64,000 bases of DNA from positions 807,501 to 871,500 of the forward strand of contig NZ_CP083539.1 of assembly GCF_025144335.1 (NCBI RefSeq), in the 5' to 3' direction. A program made the translations under genes and the position numbers. The notes under the pieces were generated by a model. That model was not told the DNA's origin and searched no databases. It saw nothing but the letters and a program-made list of their open reading frames with translations. Shown piece by piece: positions 1 to 10,269 of the stretch (position 1 is its first letter; each line of letters starts with the position of its first letter). This DNA is from Jannaschia sp. W003. Its GTDB lineage: Bacteria; Pseudomonadota; Alphaproteobacteria; Rhodobacterales; Rhodobacteraceae.

Positions 1-253
1 CAGCCGCAGTAGCCATCGCGCATCGCCTGTCCGAAGGCATAGCCCTCGCGCTCGTCGATCACCCGGAACCCCTCGCCGTAGAGCAGCTGCGAGGTGCGGT
101 CGCCGCGGGGCCGGGCGCTCATGTTCACGAGGGGCTGCTGCACGGTGCGCACCGTGCCCTTCACGTAGCGCGCCGCCTCCACCACCCCGCGCAGCTCCGA
201 GGCGGCGGCGTGGCCGTTCGCGGGGGTCGCGCGCGGGTCGAGGGTGGGCACGT

Positions 254-257
<4 letters not shown>
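1..257 (-). CDS. NlpC/P60 family peptidase, N-terminal part (runs off the window)
   Basis: Only the first 85 codons lie in the window. The translation (VNVPTLDPRATPANGHAAAS, then ELRGVVEAARYVKG) looks like the N-terminal SH3-type domain of gamma-D-glutamyl-diamino acid peptidases that cut peptidoglycan stem peptides; the NlpC/P60 catalytic domain would lie beyond base 1. The GTG start overlaps the stop of the upstream aminopeptidase in a four-base GTGA, so the two are probably translated together. A leucyl aminopeptidase followed by an NlpC/P60 gene is a familiar pair in Rhodobacterales and suggests joint peptide recycling. The function is inferred from the N-terminal domain and the neighbour only, because the catalytic Cys/His are not visible. 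Confidence 0.7.
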
Positions 258-1651
<1,394 letters not shown>

Positions 1652-1729
1652 CCTCCTCGGGATTGACCGGGGGACATTACCCGCAGGGACGGGCGCTTCA
1701 AGGCGGGGTCGCGCGCCTCGGGCGCGCCG

Positions 1730-2155
1730 TCACTCCGGCGCCTCGCCCCGCTCCAGCCGCCAGTGCTCCAGCCGTCCGCCCTCGCCCAGCCGCGCGAGGC
1801 GCGCCGCGCAGGCGGGCAGGGCGACCGGGTCGTTGCCGTGCAGGCAGTCGCGCACCGCCGCGGCGGCCCGCACGAGGGTGGTCATGCCGATCCGCGCGCC
1901 CATCCGCTCCAGCGCCCCGGCGCTGCGGCCGAGGCCCTCCCACTCGCCCTGTCCGCCCTGCCAGGCGGCCAGCACCAGCCGCTCCTCGATCTGCACCAGC
2001 AGGTCGCCGATCGCGGTCTCGGCGTTCGCGCCCTCCCGGCGGCAGAACCGCGCCAGCACGGCCGCGTCGAAGCGCACCGGCTCGGAGGGCGCGAGCGGCA
2101 GGAGCGGGGCGGCGCCCCGGGACGGGGCCTGCGGGGCGGGCGAGGGGGCGGGCAT
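1730..2155 (-). CDS. Uncharacterised 141-residue protein
   Basis: The protein starts MPAPSPAPQAPSRG and has a proline/alanine-rich first 25 residues, then a predicted all-helical body from about residue 28 (RFDAAVLARFCRREGANAE) to the end. The spacing of helices recalls a small four-helix bundle such as a degenerate histidine-phosphotransfer domain, but I see no convincing phosphorylatable histidine in the expected place. It is divergent from the carbonic anhydrase gene, with 162 bases between the starts, and sits 79 bases after the aminopeptidase start. Codon use is typical of the window. I do not recognise the family and assign no function. Confidence 0.6.
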   Translation of the reverse strand: MPAPSPAPQAPSRGAAPLLPLAPSEPVRFDAAVLARFCRREGANAETAIGDLLVQIEERLVLAAWQGGQGEWEGLGRSAGALERMGARIGMTTLVRAAAAVRDCLHGNDPVALPACAARLARLGEGGRLEHWRLERGEAPE

Positions 2156-2317
2156 GGGGCAGGCTCCTGGGCTTCGGATTCGGCGGTTGCCCGCATCGGA
2201 TCGCCGGGGATCGGGGCGGAAACGGGGCGCGTCCCCGGCGCGCGTGCGGGCGGATCGCTCGAATTGCGCGGAACGCCCCGGTCGGCTAGGCCGGGGCGAT
2301 CCAGCCCGGGAGGCCCC

Positions 2318-2968
2318 ATGAAGCACGCCAAGCCCCTGCCGCAGAACCTCGTCCAGCGCTACCACGGCTGGAAGGCCACCACCCACGCCGAGAACGCGGC
2401 TTGGTACCGACGACTGGCCACCGAGGGGCAGCGCCCGCGCGCCATGGTGATCTCGTGCTGCGACAGCCGCGTGCACGTCACCTCGATCTTCGGGGCCGAG
2501 CAGGGCGAGTTCTTCATCCACCGCAACATCGCCAACCTCGTCCCCCCCTGCGAGCCCGACGGCAACCGCCACGGCACCTCGGCCGCCATCGAGTACGCGG
2601 TGACGGCGCTCCACGTCAGCCAGATCATCGTGATGGGCCACTCGCGCTGCGGCGGCGTGGCAGGCTGCGACGCGATGTGCTCGGGCAAGGCGCCCGCGCT
2701 CGACGAGCCCACCAGCTTCGTTGGCCGCTGGATGGACGTGCTGCGCCCCGTGCATGCCGAGGTCGCGGGCATCAAGGACGAGGCCGAGCGGCTGGAGGCG
2801 CTGGAGAAGCGCGCCGTGCTGCGCAGCCTCGAGAACCTGATGACCTTCCCGTTCGTGGCCTCGGCCGTGGAGGCGGGCACGCTCGCGCTCCACGGCTGCT
2901 GGACCGACATCGCCTCGGGCGACCTGCAGGCCTTCGACCCGGCCCGCGGGGAGTTCCTGGCGGTCTGA
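2318..2968 (+). CDS. Beta-class carbonic anhydrase
   Basis: 216 residues, full length for a bacterial beta-carbonic anhydrase, which interconverts CO2 and bicarbonate in the cytoplasm using a zinc ion held by two cysteines and a histidine. The zinc and catalytic motifs are visible: CCDSRV near residue 47 (Cys ligand plus the Asp-Arg pair) and HSRCGGV near residue 108 (His and Cys ligands). The ATG is preceded by GGGAGG at good spacing (gggaggccccatg). The gene is divergent from an uncharacterised gene and convergent with the DUF4139 gene, leaving eight bases between the stops. The family assignment is secure; the physiological role (bicarbonate supply for carboxylases) is inferred. Confidence 0.95.
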   Translation: MKHAKPLPQNLVQRYHGWKATTHAENAAWYRRLATEGQRPRAMVISCCDSRVHVTSIFGAEQGEFFIHRNIANLVPPCEPDGNRHGTSAAIEYAVTALHVSQIIVMGHSRCGGVAGCDAMCSGKAPALDEPTSFVGRWMDVLRPVHAEVAGIKDEAERLEALEKRAVLRSLENLMTFPFVASAVEAGTLALHGCWTDIASGDLQAFDPARGEFLAV

Positions 2969-2976
2969 GGCGCGCC

Positions 2977-4650
2977 TCAGGGGCGCCAGTGGAGCTCCTG
3001 CCCCTCGGGCCAGTCGATCTCCACGGCGATCTCCACGCGCCGGGTCTCGCCGGGCGCGAGGGCCATCCGCCAGCCCGCCACGCCGCGCAGGTCCCGCCAG
3101 TCGCGTAGGTCGGGCGCGGGGCGGGCGTCGACCTCCACGCCCACGTCCTCCTGCTCCGAGAAGGGCAGCGCGTGGAGCGCCAGCACCTCGCGCGCCGCCG
3201 CGCCGGTGTTCTCGACCTCGAAGGCCAGACGCTCGCGCAAGGTATCCGAGCGGCGGAACACGCCGGCGTCGCCCTCGCCCCGCGCGAGAGGCAGCCAGCG
3301 CAGCCGCACCGTCTCCACCGCGCCGAAGCCCAGCTCCACCTCGGCGCCGGGGGCGAGCGCGGCGAGGAACGTCTCGCCCACCCGCGCCCCGTCGCGCACC
3401 AGCACGGCGGGGCCGGAGGGGATCGGCTCCGCGCCCGCGTTGCGGGCCTCGGCCACCAGGAAGGCGGTGGCGTCGCGGCGCGGCACGGCGCGCAGCTCCG
3501 TCTCGGCAGGCAGCTCCACGGTACCCAAGGCCAGGGTCAGCGGCGCGCCGGGGCGCACCGTGACGGGGCGGGGGTACTCCAGCCGCACCGTGGCGCCCTC
3601 GAACACCACCTCGGGCGCCATCGCCCTGGCAGTGCCGAGCGCGGCCACGTCCATCTCCAAGGGCGCGTCCATCGCCTCGGGCATCGCGCGCGCCTCGGCC
3701 ACGGGCGGCGGCGCGGGGGGGCGGGCGCGGGCCGGGTCGGGCATCGGCGGCGTCGGCTCGGCGCGGGCGAAGGGGTCCTCGGTGCTCAGGCGCAGCGCCA
3801 CGTCCCGCCAGATCTCGCCGGTGTCCTGCCGCAGCTCGGCCCGGCGATCGAGCCGCACGGCCTCGGCCCCGGTGTCGAGCCGCGCCTCGTAGCGCGGCTG
3901 CCAGCGCGCCGCATCGGTGCGCCCGTCGAGCGTGAGGCGCACGGGGCCGGCGGCGTCGGCCACCAGCGAGATGGCCAGCACTGGCGTGCCCTCGGCGAGC
4001 GGGCGCAGGCGCTCCAGCGCGCGGCGGGCCTCGGCCTCCCGCGCCTCGGCCTCCTCCAGCGCGCGCTCCGCCGCCTCGACCGCGGCCGCGGCGGCGACGC
4101 GGTCGGCGGCGGCGTCGCCGCTCGCGGCGGCCAGCGCGCCGAGCGCGGGGCCCAGCGCGGCGGGGTCGGCGGGCGGCCGCAGCGTGCCCTCGCCGCCGCC
4201 CGCCAGCGTGTCGAGCCAGCGCGTGCGGATCGCCGCCCCGGCGAGCGCGCCCCGCGCCCGCTCCACCGCCGCGCGGGTCTCGCGCACGACCTCCTCGGCG
4301 GCGCGCAGGGCGCGGCGGGCCTCGCCCTGCGCGGGCGTGTCGAGCGCCTCGAGGTCCAGCCCCGCGTCGTCCAGCAGAGCGGCGCCCAGCAGCTCCGCCC
4401 CCTCCAGCGTCGCGCGGGGGAGCTCGAAGCTCGGCACCGGCATCGACGTGCGCGCGAGGGGCTGCACGGGGGCGTCGGCGAGGGGCACGAGCAGGCGGTG
4501 CTCGCCCGCGGCGGGCACCTCCGCTTCGGCCCGGCGCACGGTGTCGGCGCCCGCGAGATAGACCGTCGCCGCCACCACGTCGGCGCGCAGCGGGATATCG
4601 TCGGCGAGGGCGGGCAGGGGCAGGAGGAGGGCGACGAGGGCGAGGCGCAT
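2977..4650 (-). CDS. DUF4139 / mucoidy-inhibitor A-like exported protein
   Basis: 557 residues starting with a clear signal peptide (MRLALVALLLPLPALADD; likely cleavage after ALA). The central section (about residues 100-210) is Ala/Glu/Arg-rich and predicted coiled coil, and the C-terminal half is beta-rich, with the ending PEGQELHWRP. This layout, an N-terminal DUF4140-like part, a coiled coil and a C-terminal DUF4139 domain, matches the MuiA-like family, whose biochemical function is unknown. A periplasmic location is inferred from the signal peptide. The gene stands alone, convergent with carbonic anhydrase, and has 383 bases of non-coding sequence upstream. Confidence 0.75.
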   Translation of the reverse strand: MRLALVALLLPLPALADDIPLRADVVAATVYLAGADTVRRAEAEVPAAGEHRLLVPLADAPVQPLARTSMPVPSFELPRATLEGAELLGAALLDDAGLDLEALDTPAQGEARRALRAAEEVVRETRAAVERARGALAGAAIRTRWLDTLAGGGEGTLRPPADPAALGPALGALAAASGDAAADRVAAAAAVEAAERALEEAEAREAEARRALERLRPLAEGTPVLAISLVADAAGPVRLTLDGRTDAARWQPRYEARLDTGAEAVRLDRRAELRQDTGEIWRDVALRLSTEDPFARAEPTPPMPDPARARPPAPPPVAEARAMPEAMDAPLEMDVAALGTARAMAPEVVFEGATVRLEYPRPVTVRPGAPLTLALGTVELPAETELRAVPRRDATAFLVAEARNAGAEPIPSGPAVLVRDGARVGETFLAALAPGAEVELGFGAVETVRLRWLPLARGEGDAGVFRRSDTLRERLAFEVENTGAAAREVLALHALPFSEQEDVGVEVDARPAPDLRDWRDLRGVAGWRMALAPGETRRVEIAVEIDWPEGQELHWRP

Positions 4651-5033
4651 GGGACGGCTCCGGGGGGCGGTTCGGCGGGAGCGTCGCGCGGGCGCGGGGG
4701 CGCGGCAAGGGGTATCGGATAGCGGGGGCGCGGCGGTGGAGCGAGGCGCGCCCCAGCCCTGAGCCGGGGCCTCCGGGTGGGGTGGCGATGTGGTTGCGGA
4801 GAGGGGTGCGGCGCGTGGGGCGGCGCCTATGCCCGGGGGGCGATGGAAGCGCCGGTGGAAAGCAAAGGCCCCGGCTCAGGGCCGGGGCGTTCTACGCTGG
4901 GCTGTTGCACGGGCGCGGGCACTTGCGTGCCCGCGTTCGGCGCTCGGATCGGTCCCCGTTCGGCGGGGCCGAAGCCCACCGGGCTTCGTCCTGATCCGCC
5001 TCACCCATCCGTCCGGCTCTACCGGACCAGCCC
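4651..5033. other. 383-base non-coding gap between asd and the DUF4139 gene
   Basis: No convincing gene is present: the open frames here lack ribosome sites and have untypical composition. The gap holds one copy of the long GC-palindrome repeat described below (4748-4889). Because asd and the DUF4139 gene are both on the minus strand, this gap must contain the end of the asd transcript and the DUF4139 promoter. I cannot pick out a promoter with confidence. Confidence 0.6.
4748..4889. repeat. Type-B palindromic repeat, copy 1
   Basis: The element begins with gccccagccctgagccgggg followed by cctccgggtg and ends with ggccccggctcagggccgggg. The two ends are inverted relative to each other. The right end is itself a near-perfect hairpin, and on the minus strand it is followed by tttgcttt, so it could end the asd transcript. 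It belongs to a family seen at five other places in the window. Confidence 0.6.
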
Positions 5034-6056
5034 TCATCCTTTTTTGAGCACCCGCTTCCCCAGCGTCTCCGCGATCTGCACCGCGTTCAGTGCGGCCCCC
5101 TTGCGGAGGTTGTCGGACACGCACCAGAGGTTCAGGCCGTTGTCGATCGTGGAGTCCTGGCGGATGCGGCTCACGAAGGTGGCGAAGTCGCCCACGCACT
5201 CGACCGGCGAGACGTAGCCGCCGTCCTCGCGCTTGTCGACGACCATGATCCCGGGCGCCTCGCGCAGGATGTCGCGCGCCTCGTCCTCGTCAAGATGGTC
5301 CTCGAACTCGATGTTGATCGCCTCGGAGTGGCCCACGAACACCGGCACGCGCACGCAGGTCGCCGTGACCTTGATCGCGGGGTCCACGATCTTCTTGGTC
5401 TCGGCCACCATCTTCCACTCCTCCTTCGTGGAGCCGTCCTCCATGAAGACGTCGATGTGGGGGATCACGTTGAAGGCGATCTGCTTGGTGAACTTCTCGG
5501 GGGCCACCTCGGAGGTCGGGTTGTAGACCGCCTTGGTCTGGTCCCACAGCTCGTCCATGCCCTCCTTCCCGGCGCCCGACACGGACTGGTAGGTGGAGAC
5601 CACGACGCGCTTGATGCGCGCCCGGTCGTGGAGCGGCTTGAGCGCCACCACCATCTGCGCCGTGGAGCAGTTGGGGTTGGCGATGATGTTCTTCTTCGAA
5701 TAGCCGTCGACCGCCTCGGGGTTCACCTCCGGCACCACCAGCGGGACGTCCGGATCGTAGCGGTAGAGCGACGAGTTGTCGATCACGACGCAGCCCGCCT
5801 TGGCGGCCTTGGGCGCGAACTCCTTCGTGGCCTCGGAGCCCACCGCGAAGAACGCGATGTCGTAGCCCGCGAAGTCGAACTGCGCGAGGTCGCGGCATTT
5901 CAGCGTCCGGTCGCCGTAGCTCACCTCCGTGCCAAGCGAGCGGCGGCTGGCCAGCGCCACCACCTCGTCGGCCGGGAACTGGCGCTCGGCCAGGATGTTC
6001 AGCATTTCGCGGCCCACGTTCCCCGTGGCGCCGCAGACGACGACCTTGTAGCCCAT
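5034..6056 (-). CDS. asd: Aspartate-semialdehyde dehydrogenase
   Basis: 340 residues. It reduces aspartyl phosphate to aspartate semialdehyde with NADPH, the branch point to lysine/diaminopimelate, threonine and methionine. The N-terminal NADP-binding motif GATGNVGREM starts near residue 9. The active-site cysteine lies in NPNCSTAQMV near residue 130, and the substrate-binding histidine region follows in the C-terminal part. The start is supported by a GGAGG eight bases upstream (ggaggaccacatg). It stands alone, but dapD and dapE of the same pathway are in this window at 18.6 and 21.6 kb. Assignment is firm. Confidence 0.97.
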   Translation of the reverse strand: MGYKVVVCGATGNVGREMLNILAERQFPADEVVALASRRSLGTEVSYGDRTLKCRDLAQFDFAGYDIAFFAVGSEATKEFAPKAAKAGCVVIDNSSLYRYDPDVPLVVPEVNPEAVDGYSKKNIIANPNCSTAQMVVALKPLHDRARIKRVVVSTYQSVSGAGKEGMDELWDQTKAVYNPTSEVAPEKFTKQIAFNVIPHIDVFMEDGSTKEEWKMVAETKKIVDPAIKVTATCVRVPVFVGHSEAINIEFEDHLDEDEARDILREAPGIMVVDKREDGGYVSPVECVGDFATFVSRIRQDSTIDNGLNLWCVSDNLRKGAALNAVQIAETLGKRVLKKG

Positions 6057-6126
6057 GTGGTCCTCCTATGGAGCCGGAGCCGCCTACACCCGCCGGGGGT
6101 GGGCGGCAAGGCGGGGTGCTCCGCGC

Positions 6127-6226
6127 CGCGCCGGACCCGATCCGGGGCCTCCGGGTGACGGAGGCGCTTCGGCCCGGAGTGATAGCGCGATCGGCAGACG
6201 AGGCCCCGGCGCAAGGCCGGGGCGCG
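6127..6226. repeat. Type-B palindromic repeat, copy 2
   Basis: Begins gccggacccgatccggggcc followed by tccgggtg and ends gaggccccggcgcaaggccg followed by ggg. It lies between the Rho-N-repeat gene end and the asd start (both minus strand). The internal text contains the recurring piece 'gcgcttcg'. It could act as a terminator for neither or either strand; this is inference from its hairpin arms. Confidence 0.6.
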
Positions 6227-6239
6227 GCGTGCGGGGCGG

Positions 6240-6995
6240 CTACTCCAGCGCCTTGCGCAACTCGTCCTTGGTCATGTCCGAGCGCCCCTCCACGTCGCGG
6301 TCCTGCGCCATCGCGTAGAGCTCGTCGCGCGTCTTGTCCGCGAGGTCGCCGTCGCCACCCCCGGCCAGCGCCTCGACCAGCTCCTCCTTGGTCATCCCCG
6401 ACCGCCCCTCGACGTCCCGCTCGCGGGCCATCTCCATCAGCTCGTCCTTGGTCTTGCCCTCCAGCGCCGCGGAGCCGCCCTTCGCGCGCCCGTTCTCGTC
6501 GGTGGCATCCTCGATCGCCTCCAGCAGCGCGTCCTTGGTCATCGAGGACCGCCCCTCGATCCCGAGGTCGGCCGCCCGCTCCTCCAGCGTCGCCTTCGTC
6601 GGGCCGCTCTCCTTGATATGCGCCACCTTCTCGCGCACGTCATCGGGCTGGTCCACGAACTGCTCGTCCGAGCCCTGCTTCTTCGCGGTCGAGCGCCGGT
6701 ACTCGTCCTCGGTCAGCAGCATCCGCACGCGCCTGGGCAGGTACCGCTCGCCGGTCTCGCCCGACTCATCCCCGGACTTCGTGCCCCAGTCCTCCTCGGT
6801 CCACTGGTGCAGGTGCGTGTCTTCCTGCGCGGCGCCATCCTCGTCGTAGCCGCCGCCGCGGCGCTTGTACTCCTGCACCGCCATCTGGGCCTTGCGCGCC
6901 GACCACTGGCCGGGGTCGCCGCCCTTGTCCGACTCGGTGATCTCGCGCTTCACCGTCTCCCACAGCTCGGGATCGGTCCGCTTCGCGTCGCTCAT
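6240..6995 (-). CDS. Protein with three Rho-N/SAP-like helix repeats (DUF5872-type N-terminus)
   Basis: 251 residues, strongly charged and soluble, with no signal or membrane segment. The N-terminal 110 residues (MSDAKRTDPELWETVKREIT onward, then KGGDPGQWSARKAQMAVQEY) resemble the DUF5872 region found in proteins often labelled plasmid stabilisation proteins. The C-terminal half has three similar 35-residue units, each reading roughly TKDELxxxAxxxxxEGRSxMTKxELxxAL. This is the pattern of the Rho termination factor N-terminal or SAP helix-extended-helix motif, which usually binds nucleic acid. GGAGG lies ahead of the ATG. A nucleic-acid-binding role is inferred from the repeats; the cellular function is unknown. 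Confidence 0.75.
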   Translation of the reverse strand: MSDAKRTDPELWETVKREITESDKGGDPGQWSARKAQMAVQEYKRRGGGYDEDGAAQEDTHLHQWTEEDWGTKSGDESGETGERYLPRRVRMLLTEDEYRRSTAKKQGSDEQFVDQPDDVREKVAHIKESGPTKATLEERAADLGIEGRSSMTKDALLEAIEDATDENGRAKGGSAALEGKTKDELMEMARERDVEGRSGMTKEELVEALAGGGDGDLADKTRDELYAMAQDRDVEGRSDMTKDELRKALE

Positions 6996-7041
6996 GGGGG
7001 CACCTCCGTTCGGGGCTGAACCCCGGAGGCGCCGCCCCGGT

Positions 7042-8202
7042 TCAGTCGGTCGAGTCGGGCGCGAAGCTGTAGACGGCGCAGCCCGCCACCAGCACCAGCG
7101 CGAAGAGGCCGAAGAGCGTGCGGTAGCCGTCGACGCCCCCGCCCGCGGCCTCGAAGATGGGCCCCGTCGCGAACTGCATTATGCCCACGCCGCCGATCGA
7201 GAAGAGGTTGAGCAGCGTCACGCCCCGGCCCGTCAGATGCGCCGGCACGAAGGCCCGGCCATGCGCCACGCCCACCGCGTAGGAGGCGCCCAGCGCCCCC
7301 ACGAGCGCCAGAAGCGCCGTCGCGGTCCACAGGCCCGGCACGGGCATCCACCACAGAACGCTCAGCACCGCCGCGCCCCCGAGGTTGCCCGCCAGAACCA
7401 CGCCCTTGCGCGTCCCCGTCAGCCGGTCGAGCGGGCCGTAGAGGAAGTTGCCCGCGATCATGGCGAGGCCCATCAGGAACGTCACCGTGCCCACGTGGGC
7501 GGCGCCGTAGTTGTCGGCGACGTAAGGCCCCGCCCAGAGGCCCCGCAGGCCGGCCGAGGGGGCGTAGTTCACCAGCAGCATCGGCGCGATCAGCCAGAAG
7601 GCGGGAATGCGCAGCACGTCGAGGAACGAGCCGCGCGCGCCGCCCGGCGCGGCCTCGGGGTCGCGCACCAGCGCCCAGCAGGCCACGGCCACGGCGAAGG
7701 TGATCGCAGCCAGCGCCAAGAGTGCGCCGCGCCAGCCCACCGCCTCGGCGGCGAGGCTGAGGGGGACCGAGGCGGCGATGTTGCCGATCGAGCCCACGCC
7801 CACCAGCGTCGCGGCCAGCGTGGCGAACACGGCGGGGCGGAAGGTGCGCGCGAAGATGTAGTAGCTCGCCATCAGCACGGGCGCGCAGCCCGCGCCGATC
7901 AGCCCCATCGCCACGTCGATCTGCCACGCGGCGGTGGCCGAGGCGAACAGGAGCGCCCCGCCCGCGCCGGCCAGCCCCAGAAGGCCGGCGGCGGTGCGGC
8001 GCGGGCCCACATGGTCCAGCAGCCAGCCCACGGGGATCTGCATCGCGGCGAACACCAGGAACCAGATGCCGCTGGCGCGAGAGAGGGCGGCGGCCCCGAT
8101 GCCCAGCTCGGCCTCCATCTCGGGCGCGAGCACCGCGAGGAACGCGCGGTAGAACTGGCTCAGCACGTAGGCCAGCGTGAGCGCGGCAATCCCTGCCTTC
8201 AT
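7042..8202 (-). CDS. Major facilitator superfamily transporter
   Basis: 386 residues with about 12 hydrophobic segments, the standard size for an MFS permease of the inner membrane. The start MKAGIAALTLAYVLSQFYRA was chosen because the first transmembrane helix begins immediately after it; longer versions of the frame add an arginine-rich, non-natural-looking leader. The loop between helices 2 and 3 has LLDHVGPRRT, the shape of the MFS signature (GxLaDrxGrR). The family cannot be narrowed further, and the substrate is unknown. It is divergent from the ABC exporter at 8421, with a repeat element between them. Confidence 0.85.
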   Translation of the reverse strand: MKAGIAALTLAYVLSQFYRAFLAVLAPEMEAELGIGAAALSRASGIWFLVFAAMQIPVGWLLDHVGPRRTAAGLLGLAGAGGALLFASATAAWQIDVAMGLIGAGCAPVLMASYYIFARTFRPAVFATLAATLVGVGSIGNIAASVPLSLAAEAVGWRGALLALAAITFAVAVACWALVRDPEAAPGGARGSFLDVLRIPAFWLIAPMLLVNYAPSAGLRGLWAGPYVADNYGAAHVGTVTFLMGLAMIAGNFLYGPLDRLTGTRKGVVLAGNLGGAAVLSVLWWMPVPGLWTATALLALVGALGASYAVGVAHGRAFVPAHLTGRGVTLLNLFSIGGVGIMQFATGPIFEAAGGGVDGYRTLFGLFALVLVAGCAVYSFAPDSTD

Positions 8203-8310
8203 CGGTGACGTCCTCCCCGGGGCGCGGCGTGGCACGGGGCGCGGGGCGGCGCAATCGCGCGCGCGCCTTCGCGCGGGGGCACGCCTTCCTCGCCGCGGCC
8301 CCCGGAGGTC

Positions 8311-8362
8311 TTCGTTCCCGGAATACCTCGGGGGCGGCGCGAAGCGCCGGGGGCGGCCCCCC
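8311..8362 (+). repeat. Type-A repeat (aatacctcggggg element), copy 1
   Basis: Core ggaatacctcgggggcggcg, then gaagcgccgggggcggcccc. The second half forms a hairpin. This copy is the exception among the seven: it lies between two divergent genes rather than after a gene end. Confidence 0.6.
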
Positions 8363-8420
8363 GAACTCGACAACCCGCGCCCCCCCGCGCTACCCCCGCG
8401 GAAACCCGCCCGGAGCCCGC

Positions 8421-10136
8421 ATGCATCCCTTCCGCCGCCTCTGGCGCGAATACCTCGGCCGCTACGTGCCGCTGATCCTCCTCGCGGCGCTCCTGATGGC
8501 CGTGGAGGGCGGCTCGGTGGGCCTGCTGACCTGGATGCTCGAGCCGATGTTCGACACCGTGTTCACGGACGGGCGGCTCGACCTGATCCCGGTGGTGGGG
8601 GGCGCGATCTTCGCGCTCTTCGCGGTGCGCGCCGTGGCGGGCGTGGTGCAGCGGATCATCATGGCCTCCGTCAGCTTCCGCGCCTCGGCGCGCCTGCAGG
8701 GCGACCTCCTGAGTCACGTCCTGCGCCTCGACAGCGCCTACTTCGCCCAGAACCCCCCCGGTCTCCTGATCGAGAGGGTGCAGGGCGACGTGCAGGCGAT
8801 CCAGACGATCTGGACCGGCATCGTCACCAACGCGGGCCGCGACGGGATCGGGCTGGTCTCGCTGATGGTGGTGGCGATCCTCGTGGACCCGGTCTGGACG
8901 CTGGTCGCCATCGTCGGCGCGCCGCTGCTCGTGCTGCCCTCGCTGGTCGTGCAGCGCTACGTGCGCCGCAAGGCCCACCGCCTGCGCGACATCGCCGGGC
9001 GCCGCACCACGCGCCTCGACGAGATCTTCCACGGCATCGCGCCGATCAAGCTCAACGCCATGGAGCGCTACCAGGAGGACCGCTTCCGCACCGCCACCGA
9101 AGAGATGGTGCGCGCCACCGTGCGCACCCAGGGCGGGCAGGCGGTCGTGCCGGCCATGGTGGACCTCGCCGTGGGCTTCGGCTTCTTCGCGGTGATCCTC
9201 TACGGCGGGCCGCAGATCGTGGCGGGCGAGAAGACCATCGGCGAGTTCATGAGCTTCTTCACCGCCATGGCGCTGGCCTTCCAGCCGCTGCGCCGCCTCG
9301 CCGGCCTCTCGGGCCAGTGGCAGACCCTGCTCGCCTCGCTGGAGCGCATCCACGCCCTGCGCGACACGCTGCCCACCATCGTCTCGCCGGCCACGCCCCG
9401 CGAGCGGCAGCCCGAGCGCTGCGACATCGCCTTCGAGGACGTGCACCTGAGCTACGGCGACGCCGAGGTGCTGCGCGGCCTCGACTTCGAGGCGCGCGAG
9501 GGCACCAGCACCGCGCTGGTGGGACTGTCGGGCGCGGGCAAGACCACGGTGTTCAACGTGCTGACCCGGCTCGTCGACCCGGGGGAGGGCCGGGCCCTGA
9601 TCGGTGGATACGACATCCGCGACTACACGATCGAGGACCTGCGCGGCCTCTTCTCGGTGGTCAGCCAGGAGACGCTGCTCTTCGACGAGACCATCCGCGA
9701 GAACGTGACCCTCGGCCGCGACGTGCCCGAGGACGCCCTGCGCGCCGCGCTGGAGGCGGCCCACGTCACCGAGTTCGCGGACGCGCTGCCCGGTGGGCTG
9801 GACGCGCCCGCGGGGCCGCGGGGCGGCAACCTGTCGGGCGGGCAGCGCCAGCGCATCGCCATCGCCCGCGCCATCCTGCGCGATGCGCCGATCCTGCTGC
9901 TCGACGAGGCGACCAGCGCCCTCGACACCCGCTCCGAGCGGCTGGTGCAGGAGGCGCTGGCGAAGCTGTCGGAGCGCCGCACCACGCTGGTGATCGCGCA
10001 CCGGCTGTCGACGGTGCGGGGCGCCGACCAGATCCTTGTGATGGAGGCGGGCCGGATCGTGGAGCGCGGGACGCACGAGGAGCTGACCGCGGCGGGGGGA
10101 CTCTACACGCAGCTCTCTGGGGCGCAGCTGGAGTAG
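8421..10136 (+). CDS. ABC exporter, fused permease and ATPase (MsbA-like half transporter)
   Basis: 571 residues. Residues 1-310 contain six hydrophobic segments of a type-I exporter membrane domain, and residues 335-571 the ATPase domain. Visible motifs are Walker A GLSGAGKTT near 368, the signature LSGGQRQR near 470, Walker B ILLLDEATSALD near 492 and the switch histidine in VIAHRLSTV. It would work as a homodimer in the inner membrane, exporting lipids, drugs or peptides; the substrate cannot be read from the sequence. The start MHPFRRLWREYLGRY was chosen over the upstream frame because the preceding 72 codons overlap a repeat. Downstream is a type-B repeat. Confidence 0.92.
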   Translation: MHPFRRLWREYLGRYVPLILLAALLMAVEGGSVGLLTWMLEPMFDTVFTDGRLDLIPVVGGAIFALFAVRAVAGVVQRIIMASVSFRASARLQGDLLSHVLRLDSAYFAQNPPGLLIERVQGDVQAIQTIWTGIVTNAGRDGIGLVSLMVVAILVDPVWTLVAIVGAPLLVLPSLVVQRYVRRKAHRLRDIAGRRTTRLDEIFHGIAPIKLNAMERYQEDRFRTATEEMVRATVRTQGGQAVVPAMVDLAVGFGFFAVILYGGPQIVAGEKTIGEFMSFFTAMALAFQPLRRLAGLSGQWQTLLASLERIHALRDTLPTIVSPATPRERQPERCDIAFEDVHLSYGDAEVLRGLDFEAREGTSTALVGLSGAGKTTVFNVLTRLVDPGEGRALIGGYDIRDYTIEDLRGLFSVVSQETLLFDETIRENVTLGRDVPEDALRAALEAAHVTEFADALPGGLDAPAGPRGGNLSGGQRQRIAIARAILRDAPILLLDEATSALDTRSERLVQEALAKLSERRTTLVIAHRLSTVRGADQILVMEAGRIVERGTHEELTAAGGLYTQLSGAQLE

Positions 10137-10148
10137 CGGCGCTCTGCC

Positions 10149-10249
10149 ACGCCCCGGCCTTGCGCCGGGGCCTCTGGCCACGACGGGCGCTTCGCTTCGA
10201 ATGGTTCGCGCCATCGGCATCCGGAAGCTCCGGCGCGAGGCCGGGGCGG
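10149..10249. repeat. Type-B palindromic repeat, copy 3
   Basis: Begins cgccccggccttgcgccggg followed by gcctctgg, contains gcgcttcgcttcg, and ends gaggccggggc. It lies between convergent genes (ABC exporter and sulfotransferase-like gene), so it may serve both as a transcription end. Confidence 0.6.
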
Positions 10250-10269
10250 GGCGGTCGTCGGCGTGTGCC

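Noticed and set aside
1730..4708. A 992-residue minus-strand frame across three genes
   Set aside because: It crosses the carbonic anhydrase and DUF4139 regions in the wrong frame and strand; only its last 141 codons look like a real protein.
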